A stretch of 64,000 bases of DNA, from positions 7,502,001 through 7,566,000 of the forward strand of contig NZ_JADBEK010000001.1 in assembly GCF_014873145.1 (NCBI RefSeq). Reading direction: 5' to 3'. The stretch's first letter is position 1. Each line of letters starts with the position of its first letter. Below the pieces are notes generated by a model. That model saw only the letters and a list, made by a program, of their open reading frames with translations. It did not search any database and had not been told where the DNA came from. Origin of the DNA: Nonomuraea angiospora. GTDB lineage: Bacteria > Actinomycetota > Actinomycetes > Streptosporangiales > Streptosporangiaceae. The position numbers were made by a program, and so were the translations under genes. Shown here piece after piece: positions 30,125 through 38,531 of the stretch.

Positions 30125-30182
30125 ATTCGTCTGGGCGTCTATGATTTCCTCATGAGACGTGGGCCGGCGCGGACCGCGGCGT

Positions 30183-30707
30183 TCACTGCTTCAGCAGCTT
30201 CATCATGATCTCGATCTGCCCCTTGCGCGAGGTCCGCACCTGCCCCGCCCACTGCTGTACGGCCGGGTTGGCCCCGCCCGCCACCTCGGCGGCGGCCATC
30301 TGCACGGCGTCGTCCTGATGCGCGATGAGCAGGTTGAGCAGGTCGTGCTCTAAGGTCTTCGACTTGCGCAGCGCCTGGATCCGCTTGACGTCGGTCTCGG
30401 GCAGGCCTCCGTGGTGGTCGTGCGCGCCGGTCGGGGGCGTGAGCGGCTGGTCCCAGGAGTGCAGCCAGCGCAGCATCCGCTCGACCTCGCCCTGCTGCGT
30501 GCTGGCGATGGCCGCGGCCAGCGTCCTGAGCTCCGGCGTGGTGGCGCGCTCCGCCCCCACCTTGGCGATCTCGATGCCCTGCCGGTGGTGCGGCACCATC
30601 ATCTGCACGAACATCACGTCCTCGGCGTTGACCGGGACCTCCTGGGTCCGGGCCGGACCGCAGGCGGTGATCAGCAGGAGGGCCGCTAAGGCGGGCAGCG
30701 CGCGCAT
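30183..30707 (-). CDS. DUF305 lipoprotein
   Basis: 174 residues with a lipobox (LLLITAC) and the DUF305 core: MFVQMMVPHHRQGIEIAK, a His-rich AHDHHGG, and LEHDLLNLLIAHQDDAVQMA. This ferritin-like four-helix family occurs with copper handling and periplasmic stress genes, but its reaction is not established. It is on the same strand as the GntR gene but likely has its own promoter. A strong hairpin sits 5 bases upstream of its start. Confidence 0.88.
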   Translation of the reverse strand: MRALPALAALLLITACGPARTQEVPVNAEDVMFVQMMVPHHRQGIEIAKVGAERATTPELRTLAAAIASTQQGEVERMLRWLHSWDQPLTPPTGAHDHHGGLPETDVKRIQALRKSKTLEHDLLNLLIAHQDDAVQMAAAEVAGGANPAVQQWAGQVRTSRKGQIEIMMKLLKQ

Positions 30708-30711
30708 TATC

Positions 30712-30742
30712 GACAGGAAACCTTCCTAAGGATTTTCCTGTC
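30712..30742 (-). terminator. Long imperfect hairpin between reductase and DUF305 genes
   Basis: Arms GACAGGAAA-CCTT and AAGG-(AT)-TTTCCTGTC give 13 paired bases, a 2-base bulge and a 3-base loop. It begins 3 bases after the reductase stop and ends 5 bases before the DUF305 start. It could terminate the upstream operon or control DUF305 translation or transcription. Confidence 0.6.
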
Positions 30743-30745
30743 AGG

Positions 30746-31339
30746 CTACGTGACTTCGTAACGCAGGTAAACGATCCCCGAGGGGAACGCCCGGGTTTCC
30801 AGCAGCCGGGTCCTGATGGAGGTGTCGAGCTGGGGGAAGAACGGCTTGCCCGCGCCCAGGACGAGCGGGTGGACGAAGATGCGGAACTCGTCCACCAGCC
30901 CGAGCCGCAGCACGCTGCCCGCCAGCGTGGCCCCGCCCAGGTCGAGGTCGCCGCCGTCCTGCCGCTTGAGCCTGGTCACCTCCTCCTCGAGGTCGCCGGT
31001 GACGAGCGTGCTGTTCCAGCCGACGTGGTCGAGGGTCTTGGAGAAGACGTACTTGGGCATGGCCCGCCAGGTCCTGGCGAAGTCGACCTCGAGCGCGGGG
31101 GCGTCGGGCCGCTCGTCGGCGGTGGGCCAGTAGGCGGACATGTTCTCGTAGAGGCGGCGGCCGTACAGGGAGCCGCCCAGTTCGCGGGACATGTCGTTGA
31201 TGAACGCGTGGACCTCGTCGTCGGGCGCGGACCAGCCGATGTCGCCGTTGGGCGACTCCACGTAGCCGTCGAGGGAGATCAGCATCGAGTAGATGATTTT
31301 CCGCATGTCTTTGAGACTGCTCCGGCCCGCGGAACTCAT
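30746..31339 (-). CDS. Dihydrofolate reductase family protein (RibD C-terminal fold)
   Basis: 197 residues. RibD_C/DHFR-like marks: RKIIYSMLISLDGYVESPNG, GRRLYENMSAYWPT, GGDLDLGGATLAGSVLRLGLVDE, and LVLGAGKPFFPQL. Likely an NADPH-dependent reductase of unknown substrate. I took the ATG at 31339 because it overlaps the upstream stop (ATGA) and has gaagg before it; an ATG at 31306 (MRKIIYS) is equally family-like. It is coupled to the phosphotransferase gene. Confidence 0.88.
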   Translation of the reverse strand: MSSAGRSSLKDMRKIIYSMLISLDGYVESPNGDIGWSAPDDEVHAFINDMSRELGGSLYGRRLYENMSAYWPTADERPDAPALEVDFARTWRAMPKYVFSKTLDHVGWNSTLVTGDLEEEVTRLKRQDGGDLDLGGATLAGSVLRLGLVDEFRIFVHPLVLGAGKPFFPQLDTSIRTRLLETRAFPSGIVYLRYEVT

Positions 31340-32283
31340 CGCCTTCTCGCGAGAAATTCGAGCGCCTCCCCGCTGTGGAACTCCGAGATCCCCAGCATGA
31401 ACTCCCGCTCCGGGAAATCGCCGTCTAGCAGCCGGAGCGGCCCCGCGGTGAGCGACAGGTGCTGGGCCAGCGCGTACAGCCTCATCCGGTCTTCGTCCAG
31501 CCCGTCGACGCGCAGCCGCTCGTAATGCTCGTGGAAGCGGATCCGCAGGAAGACGTGCTCCCACTCGACGTCGAAGAACATCGTGCCTTCGATGTCGATC
31601 AGCACCGGCACGTCGTGGTCGTCCACCAGCACGTGGTCGGGCCCGAGCTCCCCGTGGATGAGCCCGTGATCGGCCCGAGGCTCCACGTCCGCGGCCATCT
31701 CGCGCAGCGCGCTCTCGAAGTCCTCCCGGACCGCGCCGATCCGCCCGACCCGTACGGCCGCCTCGTCCAGGTCCCGCAGCGCCTGCTCCAGCACGACCTC
31801 GACCGCCGATCGCCGCCGGGTCCCCTCGATCTTCCCCACCCATGGGGCCCGCTCCCGTCCCATGGCCTCGAGGCTCTCCGCCAGCCGATCCATCACCCGG
31901 CCCGCCCGCGCCGGGTCGTCGCGCAGCAACGCCTCCAGCGTCCCTCCGCGCACGTCCTCGACCACCACGACGTCGCCCGGCCGGTCCACCAGGTAGACCT
32001 CGGGCACCCGCACCCCGAGACCGCTCAACCGGCCATGGGCGGCCTCGAAGAACCGCAGCCCGGACGCGTGGCCGAACGGGGTCTGCGAGTCGGCGTTCGC
32101 CGCGGCGGGCCAGAAGTCCTCCTCCTGGGACCAGACATAGACGATCGCACCGGGCCGCCCGTCGTCGAACGAGAGCCGATAAACCCCCTTCTTGCTCCCG
32201 CCCCTGAGCCGCTCGACCCCTGCCGGCCGGCGCCCGTCCCCGAAGGCCGCACGCGCGATCTCGGCGAACCGCTGACCATCCAT
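31336..32283 (-). CDS. Aminoglycoside/choline-kinase-like phosphotransferase
   Basis: 315 residues from ATG at 32283. Kinase-like fold with catalytic loop GLIHGELGPDHVLVDD (the usual HGDxxxxN site altered to HGELGPDH) and metal Asp in VLIDIEG. The Asp-to-Glu and Asn-to-His changes are unusual and could mean altered or lost activity. These proteins phosphorylate small molecules, sometimes antibiotics, and substrate cannot be predicted. Coupled to the reductase gene downstream. Confidence 0.8.
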   Translation of the reverse strand: MDGQRFAEIARAAFGDGRRPAGVERLRGGSKKGVYRLSFDDGRPGAIVYVWSQEEDFWPAAANADSQTPFGHASGLRFFEAAHGRLSGLGVRVPEVYLVDRPGDVVVVEDVRGGTLEALLRDDPARAGRVMDRLAESLEAMGRERAPWVGKIEGTRRRSAVEVVLEQALRDLDEAAVRVGRIGAVREDFESALREMAADVEPRADHGLIHGELGPDHVLVDDHDVPVLIDIEGTMFFDVEWEHVFLRIRFHEHYERLRVDGLDEDRMRLYALAQHLSLTAGPLRLLDGDFPEREFMLGISEFHSGEALEFLARRR

Positions 32284-32314
32284 CACATGCCTTTCATCGC
32301 TGTGCCGTGGATCC

Positions 32315-33418
32315 TCAGGAGCCCAGGCTCCACACCCGAATGGTCTTGTCGAGGCCGCCCGAGATGGCGACAGGCGTACCGTCGCTGCGTTTCCCGATCG
32401 CCAACGCGAATATCGCGCGAGTGTGCCCGGCGAAGGGTCCGCCAACGCGAGCTCCCGTGTCCAGGTCCCACACCGACAGGCCGCCGCCGTCACCGGAAAC
32501 GATGACCGGGGAGCCGTCGCCTCGCTGCCCGACCGCGACCTCCATGGTGGTGTCGCCCTGGGCGACGATGGATTCTCCGATGGGCTTGCCGGTGTCCAGG
32601 TTCCAGATCCGCATCGAGCTCTTGGGAGCGCTGCCCTCCTCGGCCGGAGAGCCCGGGACGTCAACGGTGACGGCCACCGGAGTGCCGTCGCCCCGCTTGC
32701 CTACGGCCAACCCTTCCACCAGGCAGGTGCCGCATCGGCTGAGAGATTTGCTGAGAGGCTTGCCCGTGTTCATGTTCCAGATACGCGCCCTGCCGTTGGT
32801 CGCGCCCGTGACGAACACAGGCGTGCCGTCGCTGCGTCTGCCGGTCACCAGTTGGGTGACCGTGAACGCGAAGGGGTTGACGGACGGCTTGCCGATGAGT
32901 TTTCCCGTGTCCAGGTTCCAGATTTCGACGTCCCTGGTCAGGGCGTCTCCGCTGGAGATGATGATCGGGGTGCCATCGCCGCGCCTGCCGGTCGTCACCG
33001 CATAGACAAGCCCGTTCCGAGCCTTGAGAGGCTTGCCGATCGGCTTTCCGGTGTTCAGGTTCCAGATCCGTATGTCGTCGGCGGCACCGGAGACGATGAC
33101 CGGGGTCCCGTCGCTGCGCCTGCCGACGGCGACATCGTAGATCTCGCCCTTGTGGCCCTTGAGGGGCTTACCGAGGGCTTTTCCGGTGTCCAGGTCCCAG
33201 ATCCGCACGGTCTTGTCGTAGCCGGCGGAGACGATGACCGGGGTGCCGTCACTGCGCTTGCCCACCGCCACCGCCTCCACCTGGGCCGTGTGGCCTTTGA
33301 GAGGCTTGCCGAGCGGACGGACATCCGCCCGCGACGAAGCCGCTGCCGGATTCAGCAATCCGACGATCATCAACGCGCCCATCGCGATCGCCTTGAGCGG
33401 CGCGGTACGGCGTCTCAT
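32315..33418 (-). CDS. Secreted seven-bladed WD40 protein
   Basis: 367 residues. A signal peptide (LKAIAMGALMIVGLL, cut near AAA) precedes seven repeats of about 45 residues, each with GKRSDGTPVIVSxG and IWDLDTGKPIGKPLKGH-like segments. Seven such blades close a complete propeller, so the protein is nearly nothing but the propeller. Likely an extracellular interaction platform; no enzyme domain is present. ATG at 33418 has gagg upstream. Confidence 0.88.
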   Translation of the reverse strand: MRRRTAPLKAIAMGALMIVGLLNPAAASSRADVRPLGKPLKGHTAQVEAVAVGKRSDGTPVIVSAGYDKTVRIWDLDTGKALGKPLKGHKGEIYDVAVGRRSDGTPVIVSGAADDIRIWNLNTGKPIGKPLKARNGLVYAVTTGRRGDGTPIIISSGDALTRDVEIWNLDTGKLIGKPSVNPFAFTVTQLVTGRRSDGTPVFVTGATNGRARIWNMNTGKPLSKSLSRCGTCLVEGLAVGKRGDGTPVAVTVDVPGSPAEEGSAPKSSMRIWNLDTGKPIGESIVAQGDTTMEVAVGQRGDGSPVIVSGDGGGLSVWDLDTGARVGGPFAGHTRAIFALAIGKRSDGTPVAISGGLDKTIRVWSLGS

Positions 33419-33425
33419 GCCCACC

Positions 33426-34056
33426 TCATACTCCAGATCGCCGCAACGTCAGCGACTGGAACCGGAGTTCGTCAGCTCCCACGATGTGGAAGTCCACCAC
33501 CTCGAAAGTCCTGCGTGCGTACTCCTGGAGCTGCTCATCGCTGCGGAAGGAGAAGAACCGAGGAGGACGCTGATCGTCCTTCTCGAAGGGACCCTCACCC
33601 GTCACGCTGCCCCCGCCGTACACGCCGAGATAGAAGAGGCCACCGGGCCGCATCAGCGTGTGGATGGTATCCATCACCGCAGGAAGGTCGCTGTTGGGCA
33701 CGTGCAGCAAGCAGTTCAGCGCGTACACCGCGTCGAACGAACCAGGCGCGAAATCGAGGCTCAGGAAGTCCATGGCATGGGCTTCGACGCCCTTCTCCCG
33801 GCAGAGAGCCACCATGGCGGGCGACAGATCGACGGCCACGACCTCCAGGCCGTTCTCCTGGAAGTACGCGCTGTCGTGGCCGGTTCCGGCGCCGACCTCC
33901 AGCAGGCGCCTGCAACGGCCGTCCTGCAGACGGCTCAGGAACGCCTCCCGCTCCGCCAGCTTCCATGGGGCCTTGCCGCTGGCGTCACGTCGCTCGGCAC
34001 TATCGTCGTATGCCGTTCGGAGGGGGGCCGAGCAGGTCGTCGTAGCGCACGCTCAT
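33426..34056 (-). pseudogene. Class I SAM methyltransferase with one-base frameshift
   Basis: From ATG 34056 the frame reads MSVRYDDLLGPPPNGIRR then stops. Removing one C from a run of six (G6 on the plus strand, 34022-34027) joins it to LRTAYDDSAERRDASGKAPW and on to the SAM motif LLEVGAGTGHDSAYF and VVAVDLSPAMVALC, giving 209 residues of a normal methyltransferase. The gene length (631) is exactly one base over a multiple of three. It may be a real mutation, a phase-variable tract or a sequencing error. The downstream part alone could start only at an internal GTG (33839) and would lack the SAM site. Confidence 0.85.
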
Positions 34057-34150
34057 CGCGCCATGATGCCCTACAAGGGATCTTCGGCAACAGGCACCCG
34101 GACACGCAGACGCCCTCTCGCCGCGCGGCTCACGGGCTCTCGCGGCCGTC

Positions 34151-34942
34151 CTATGAGGCGTCGTGGACGACCAGCGCCAGCTGGACGCGGTTGTCCAGGC
34201 CCGCCTTGGTGAGGATGCGGGAGATGTAGCCCTTCACCGTCCCCACGCTCATGTGCAACTCACCGGCGATGACGGCGTTGGTCTTGCCCTGCCCCACCGC
34301 CAGCGCCACCTCCCGCTCGCGGCCGCTGAGCGCCGACAGCACCCGCCGGGCGTCGGCCCGCCGCCGGTCGTCCTCCTCGGGCACCAGATGGGCGATCAGC
34401 CGCCGGGTGACGCTCGGCGAAAGGCTGGGCTCGCCTGCGGCGACGCGCCGGATCGCCTCGACGATCCCCTCGGGCGGCGTGTCCTTCAACAGGAACCCGC
34501 TGGCTCCAGCGCGCAGCGCCCGGAACACGTGCTCGTCGGCGTCGAACGTGGTCAGAATGATGACCTCCGGCGCGTCCTGGCGGGCACGCAGCCTGCGGGT
34601 CGCGTCGATGCCGTCGACGCCGGCCATCCGGATGTCCATCAGCACCACGTCGGGAGCGTGCTCACCGACGGCGGCCTGGACCTGCGCGCCGTCGGCCACC
34701 GCACCCACCACCTGGAGGGCGGGCGCGCCCTTGAGCATCAGCGTCAGCCCGGTACGGACGAGCGCGTCGTCGTCCACGATGAGCACCCGGATCGCGGCGG
34801 ACGCACTCCCGGCCCCACCGGAAGACGCACTCGCACCCTCACCCCCGGGCGTACCCGCGGATCCGCTCACCGGCTCGCTCATGGGCTCATTCGTGGGGCC
34901 ACTCACGGGCTCATTCGTGGGGCCACTCACGGGCTCATTCAT
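34151..34942 (-). CDS. NarL/LuxR-type response regulator
   Basis: 263 residues. After an unusual 50-residue N-terminal tail with repeats of EPVSGPTN come a receiver domain (VLIVDDDALVRTG, phospho-acceptor in VVLMDIRM, LTTFD, LLKDTPP) and a LuxR helix-turn-helix (LSGREREVALAVGQGKTNAVIAG). Partner of the histidine kinase immediately upstream: the ATG at 34942 overlaps that gene's last codons. A GTG at 34954 is an alternative. It probably regulates the divergent membrane-protein gene. Confidence 0.92.
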   Translation of the reverse strand: MNEPVSGPTNEPVSGPTNEPMSEPVSGSAGTPGGEGASASSGGAGSASAAIRVLIVDDDALVRTGLTLMLKGAPALQVVGAVADGAQVQAAVGEHAPDVVLMDIRMAGVDGIDATRRLRARQDAPEVIILTTFDADEHVFRALRAGASGFLLKDTPPEGIVEAIRRVAAGEPSLSPSVTRRLIAHLVPEEDDRRRADARRVLSALSGREREVALAVGQGKTNAVIAGELHMSVGTVKGYISRILTKAGLDNRVQLALVVHDAS

Positions 34943-34954
34943 GGGGCCGCTCAC
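34883..34954 (-). repeat. 24-bp tandem repeat, three copies
   Basis: Copies at 34883-34906, 34907-34930 and 34931-34954; the first two are identical and the third differs at a few bases. They encode the EPVSGPTN-like tail of the response regulator and overlap the end of the kinase gene. Confidence 0.85.
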
Positions 34955-36302
34955 TTGGCCATGGTAGCCGCGCCGTCAGCCGGAACCCGCCGCCGTCAGT
35001 GCTTCCCCGCTCCAGGCGCCCACCCGCCAGCGAGACCCGTTCCTCCAACCCGGCCAGCCCGGCTCCGCCCCCGGTCGTGGCCAGCTCCGCCGCCTCCCGC
35101 CCCGCGGGCAGCGGGTTACGCACCTCGACTGTCAGCTCGCCACCGGCCGCGCCGGAGACCATGACGGTGACGGGCCGGCCGGGCGCGTGCTTGCGCGCGT
35201 TGGTCAGCCCCTCCTGCACGACGCGGTACGCGGTACGCCGGGCCGTCTCCGGCAGGTCGGCGAAACGTACGTCGTTCTCGTGCAACTCGATGCGCATCCC
35301 GGCCCGCCGCGACTCCTCCACCAGCGGCGCGAGCCCGGTCAGCGGGAGCTCGGCCGACGGGCTCTCGCGCAGCACGGAGATGACGGCGCGCAGCTCCTGC
35401 AGGGCCTGATGGGCGCTGGTCCGGATAACCCCGGCCGCCTCGGCGACCTCGTCCGGCCTGGCGCCGGCGTTGAACTCCAGCGCCCCCGCGTGCACCGCCA
35501 GCAGCGACAGCCGGTGGGCGAGAACGTCGTGCATCTCGCGGGCGATGCCGAGGCGTTCGGAGCGGCGGGCCTCCTCCGCGCGCAGCCGCTGGTCGGCCTC
35601 GGCGCGGCGGGCCCGTTCCGCCAGTGAAGCCAGCAGCTCCCGCCGGGTCCTGGCCAGGATGCCCCAGCCGGTGATCGCCCCGCCGAACAGTACGCCGACC
35701 AGCGCCCACACCGGGTACGGCGCCAGCCCGGGCGGCCGCCAGGCGAACCTGACCAGCGTCGCCGCCACCCAAGCCACCCCCACCGCGACAGCCGCGGGCG
35801 GTCGCCGGTACAGCGCCGCGACGAGCGTGGCGATCCCCGCGGCCACCGACGCGGCCGCGGCCGGGACGGACAGCGCGATGACGGCCAGCGAGGCGGCCAC
35901 CGGCCACCTCCGGCACAGCCACAGCCCCACGCACGCCAGGGCTCCGCCGGCTACGTCGGCCCACAGGTACCAGCCGGGCGTTCCCGGGACCAGATCCCCC
36001 CAGACCACCGCGCCGGCCCCGGCCACGGCGAGCACGATGCCACCGGCCCCGACCGCCCAGTCACGCCGCGACCGCCCCGACACCGACCGCCCACCCGCCC
36101 CCGAACCCCAGCCGCTCCCGACCTCGCCACCGCTCCCGGCCTCGCCGCCACTCCCGACCTCGCCGCCACTCCCGACCTCGCCACCGCCGCTCGCGGCTGC
36201 GCGGTCCCGGCCCTGCCCCGGGCCGTCGCCGTCTGCGGCTTCTCCATGCCTCCGGGGTTCGCCGTCGCGGCGGCCCCCGTCCTGGCCCTGTGCTGCGAAC
36301 AC
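34935..36302 (-). CDS. NarL-system sensor histidine kinase (HisKA_3)
   Basis: 455 residues with four or five membrane helices, then a dimerisation domain with phospho-acceptor His in REMHDVLAHRLSLLAVHAG, an N-box EGLTNARKHAPG and a G-box GAGLAGLEERVSLAGG. The N-terminus holds a Gly-rich run with four GGEVGS-type repeats, encoded by 18-bp tandem DNA repeats around 36119-36190. The GTG start at 36302 is uncertain; a later start may be real. Forms a two-component pair with the overlapping regulator gene. Confidence 0.9.
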   Translation of the reverse strand: MFAAQGQDGGRRDGEPRRHGEAADGDGPGQGRDRAAASGGGEVGSGGEVGSGGEAGSGGEVGSGWGSGAGGRSVSGRSRRDWAVGAGGIVLAVAGAGAVVWGDLVPGTPGWYLWADVAGGALACVGLWLCRRWPVAASLAVIALSVPAAAASVAAGIATLVAALYRRPPAAVAVGVAWVAATLVRFAWRPPGLAPYPVWALVGVLFGGAITGWGILARTRRELLASLAERARRAEADQRLRAEEARRSERLGIAREMHDVLAHRLSLLAVHAGALEFNAGARPDEVAEAAGVIRTSAHQALQELRAVISVLRESPSAELPLTGLAPLVEESRRAGMRIELHENDVRFADLPETARRTAYRVVQEGLTNARKHAPGRPVTVMVSGAAGGELTVEVRNPLPAGREAAELATTGGGAGLAGLEERVSLAGGRLERGSTDGGGFRLTARLPWPSERPHE

Positions 36303-36339
36303 AACCGCAGATCGTATCCACCGGCCTTACGCCTGGTAA

Positions 36340-36387
36340 GCAACCAAGGTCACCATCGCCACCCCGCCATGGCAACCAAAGTCACCA
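36340..36387. promoter_or_regulatory. Direct repeats in divergent promoter region
   Basis: GCAACCAAGGTCACCA (36340-36355) and GCAACCAAAGTCACCA (36372-36387) differ at one base and start 32 bp apart, about three helix turns. They lie between the kinase gene (left) and the membrane-protein gene (right). This spacing fits a site for a dimeric LuxR-type regulator, possibly the adjacent one. Confidence 0.6.
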
Positions 36388-36465
36388 CCCGGAAGCGACC
36401 GAAGAGGCCACGAACCGGTCTGGCGGCAGCAGCGCGCCCCGCCCGCCGCGGGAGACCGTAGGCGC

Positions 36466-37449
36466 ATGGTCACCTCACGAGCACGCGGCCGGTGGGCCGC
36501 GCTCCTGCTGGCCGGGCTCACCCCGGTCGTCGCCGAGCTGACGCTCGGCAATCCGCCCCTCCGCCAGGCGTGGCTGCTCCTGCTGTGGGTGCCGATCTAC
36601 GGCGCCGGCACCGTACTGATCCGCGAGCTGGTACGCCGTACCGGCCGGGGCTGGCTCGCCATCCTGCTGCTCGGGGCGGCGTACGGGATCGTGGAGGAAG
36701 GGCTGGCGCTGCAGGCGCTCACCAGCCCGACCATCTACGGCGTGGCGGATTGGGCGCCCAGGATCCTCGGCCTCAACAGCGCCTACACCGAGCTGAACAT
36801 CCCCTACCACGCGGTCTTCAGCGTGGCGCTGCCGATCCTTTTGGTGGACCTCACCATCCCGGATCTACGCCATCGGCCCTATCTGGGGCGGACCGGGCTG
36901 GTCGTGGCGGGGGTGGTGTTCGTGCTGGGCGCCCTGCTGCTGCGGTGGACGACGGCCTTCATCGACCCCGGCTACCAGGCCCCGCCGGCGGTGCTGGCGG
37001 CGTTCGTGCTGGCGATCGCGGTGCTCGCGGTGCTCGCGCTGCGCTTCACCCCCCGCCCGCCGGACGTGGCCGCCGCCGCACCCCGGACGGTTCCCGCGCC
37101 GCCGGTCGTCGCGTGCCTGGCCGGGGTGGTGGCGTTCGGATATCTCGCCCTGCTGTTCCCCTTCGGCGGCGCCCGCCACCCGGCCTTCACCCAAGGCGGC
37201 TGGGTGGCGGTCCCGATGGTGGCGGCGGCGCTCCTGGCGGTGGCGGCAGCGGTGCTGCTGCGCCGGTGGGCGGCGCACGGCGAGTGGCGCGACCGGCACA
37301 GCCTGGCACTGGCCGGCGGGGCGCTCGTGGCGCACACCGCGTTCGGCGTGATCGCCAACGGCGAGAACACCACCGACCGCCTGTCGCTGGCCGCGCTCGG
37401 CCTCGTCATGCTCGCCCTGCTGGCTCTGCTCGCCCGGCGTACACGGTGA
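36466..37449 (+). CDS. Multi-pass membrane protein of unknown function
   Basis: 327 residues with about nine hydrophobic helices (WLLLLWVPIYGAGTVLI, LVVAGVVFVLGALLL, VVACLAGVVAFGYLALLF). A GIVEEGLALQALTSP segment places paired Glu in a helix, as in CPBP-type proteases, but the other CPBP motifs are not clear. Divergent from the two-component operon with shared direct repeats, so probably its target. Ends LLALLARRTR. Confidence 0.8.
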   Translation: MVTSRARGRWAALLLAGLTPVVAELTLGNPPLRQAWLLLLWVPIYGAGTVLIRELVRRTGRGWLAILLLGAAYGIVEEGLALQALTSPTIYGVADWAPRILGLNSAYTELNIPYHAVFSVALPILLVDLTIPDLRHRPYLGRTGLVVAGVVFVLGALLLRWTTAFIDPGYQAPPAVLAAFVLAIAVLAVLALRFTPRPPDVAAAAPRTVPAPPVVACLAGVVAFGYLALLFPFGGARHPAFTQGGWVAVPMVAAALLAVAAAVLLRRWAAHGEWRDRHSLALAGGALVAHTAFGVIANGENTTDRLSLAALGLVMLALLALLARRTR

Positions 37450-37570
37450 CCACGGCGACCACGACTCTCAGAGCCGAACGAGCCGCCCGTGCCACCTGCC
37501 GGCCAAAAACCGTCGGCCCTGTAAACCATGATCAGTCAGACACACGTCCCTGCGCTGTTCAAGGAGTGCC

Positions 37571-38521
37571 ATGGCTGCGACCGACGATGTCGGATGGTGG
37601 ATCGTCGGATGGGACGAATGGACAGACCTCGACCTCATCCGCGCCCGACTCGCCGCGGGCGCCGATCCCAACTCCGGCGTGCGCATCTTCGACAAGCCCC
37701 TGCACGTCGCGGCTGACTGGGGATCGCCGGAAGTGGTCGCCGAACTGGCCATGCGCGTCGACGACGTCGACGCCGAACTTCGAGGCCGTACCGCGCTCTG
37801 GACGGCCGTCTTCGAAGGCCGCGCGGACAACGCCCGAGCCCTCGTCGCCGCCGGGGCGGACCCGTGGCGCCCCATGATGGGCGGCTGGTCCCCCGGCCGC
37901 CTCAGCCTGGCCACTCCTACGCCCGACTTGTTCCCTGCCCGTCCCGGGCAGCCAGGCCTCTCAACCGCCGAAACCACTGCAGTGGCGGAATCGAGACGGC
38001 TGATCCCCGCGCTGGGAGACATCTACCACGAGGGCCTCGGCCTGGCCTGCGTCGCCGGTGTCAACGCAGGCGAAGCCGCACGACGACTGGAGGCCGCGCC
38101 GATCACGGGTTCGCTCCCCGATGATTTGTCAGGAGACGAGGGTCTGCACGTCGTCGGCGCCACCGACGTGCCCGGCGGATGTGTCATCAGCCAGCCGTGG
38201 GGATATGCCCCCTCCATGCACGGTGTTCTGCGCCGCCTGTCCGTGGGCACCGTCTGCTATGGGATGTTCGACAACGCCGCGAGCGGCATGCAGGGCCACG
38301 TTGCCCGCGACGGCCGGCTTGAAGAGCGGGATACGCGTCCTGGCAGCGGCATCGTGTCCGCGGACGAATCACCCGAAGAGATCCTCGCCTCGTACCTCTA
38401 CCACCGCGAGCCTGTTGCCTACTGTTGTGCTGGCGCAGGCTTACGGCCGGCCGACTCTCGGGCGATCGTCGGCGAGCCCGACCTCTGGCTCAGGCTCCCC
38501 CGACGCGACTGGTGGCATTAA
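37571..38521 (+). CDS. Ankyrin-repeat protein with unknown C-terminal domain
   Basis: 316 residues. The N-terminal 110 hold two or three ankyrin repeats (IRARLAAGADPNSG, PLHVAADWGSPEVVAEL, RTALWTAVFEGRADNARALV). The C-terminal 170 residues (GLGLACVAGVNAGEAARRLE, then SQPWGYAPSMHGVLRRLSVG and GEPDLWLRLPRRDWW) loosely resemble DUF6461-type domains. No signal peptide. The AAGGAG ribosome site is 5 bases before ATG. Cytosolic binding role likely; partner unknown. Confidence 0.82.
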   Translation: MAATDDVGWWIVGWDEWTDLDLIRARLAAGADPNSGVRIFDKPLHVAADWGSPEVVAELAMRVDDVDAELRGRTALWTAVFEGRADNARALVAAGADPWRPMMGGWSPGRLSLATPTPDLFPARPGQPGLSTAETTAVAESRRLIPALGDIYHEGLGLACVAGVNAGEAARRLEAAPITGSLPDDLSGDEGLHVVGATDVPGGCVISQPWGYAPSMHGVLRRLSVGTVCYGMFDNAASGMQGHVARDGRLEERDTRPGSGIVSADESPEEILASYLYHREPVAYCCAGAGLRPADSRAIVGEPDLWLRLPRRDWWH

Positions 38522-38531
38522 GGGGCCGACT

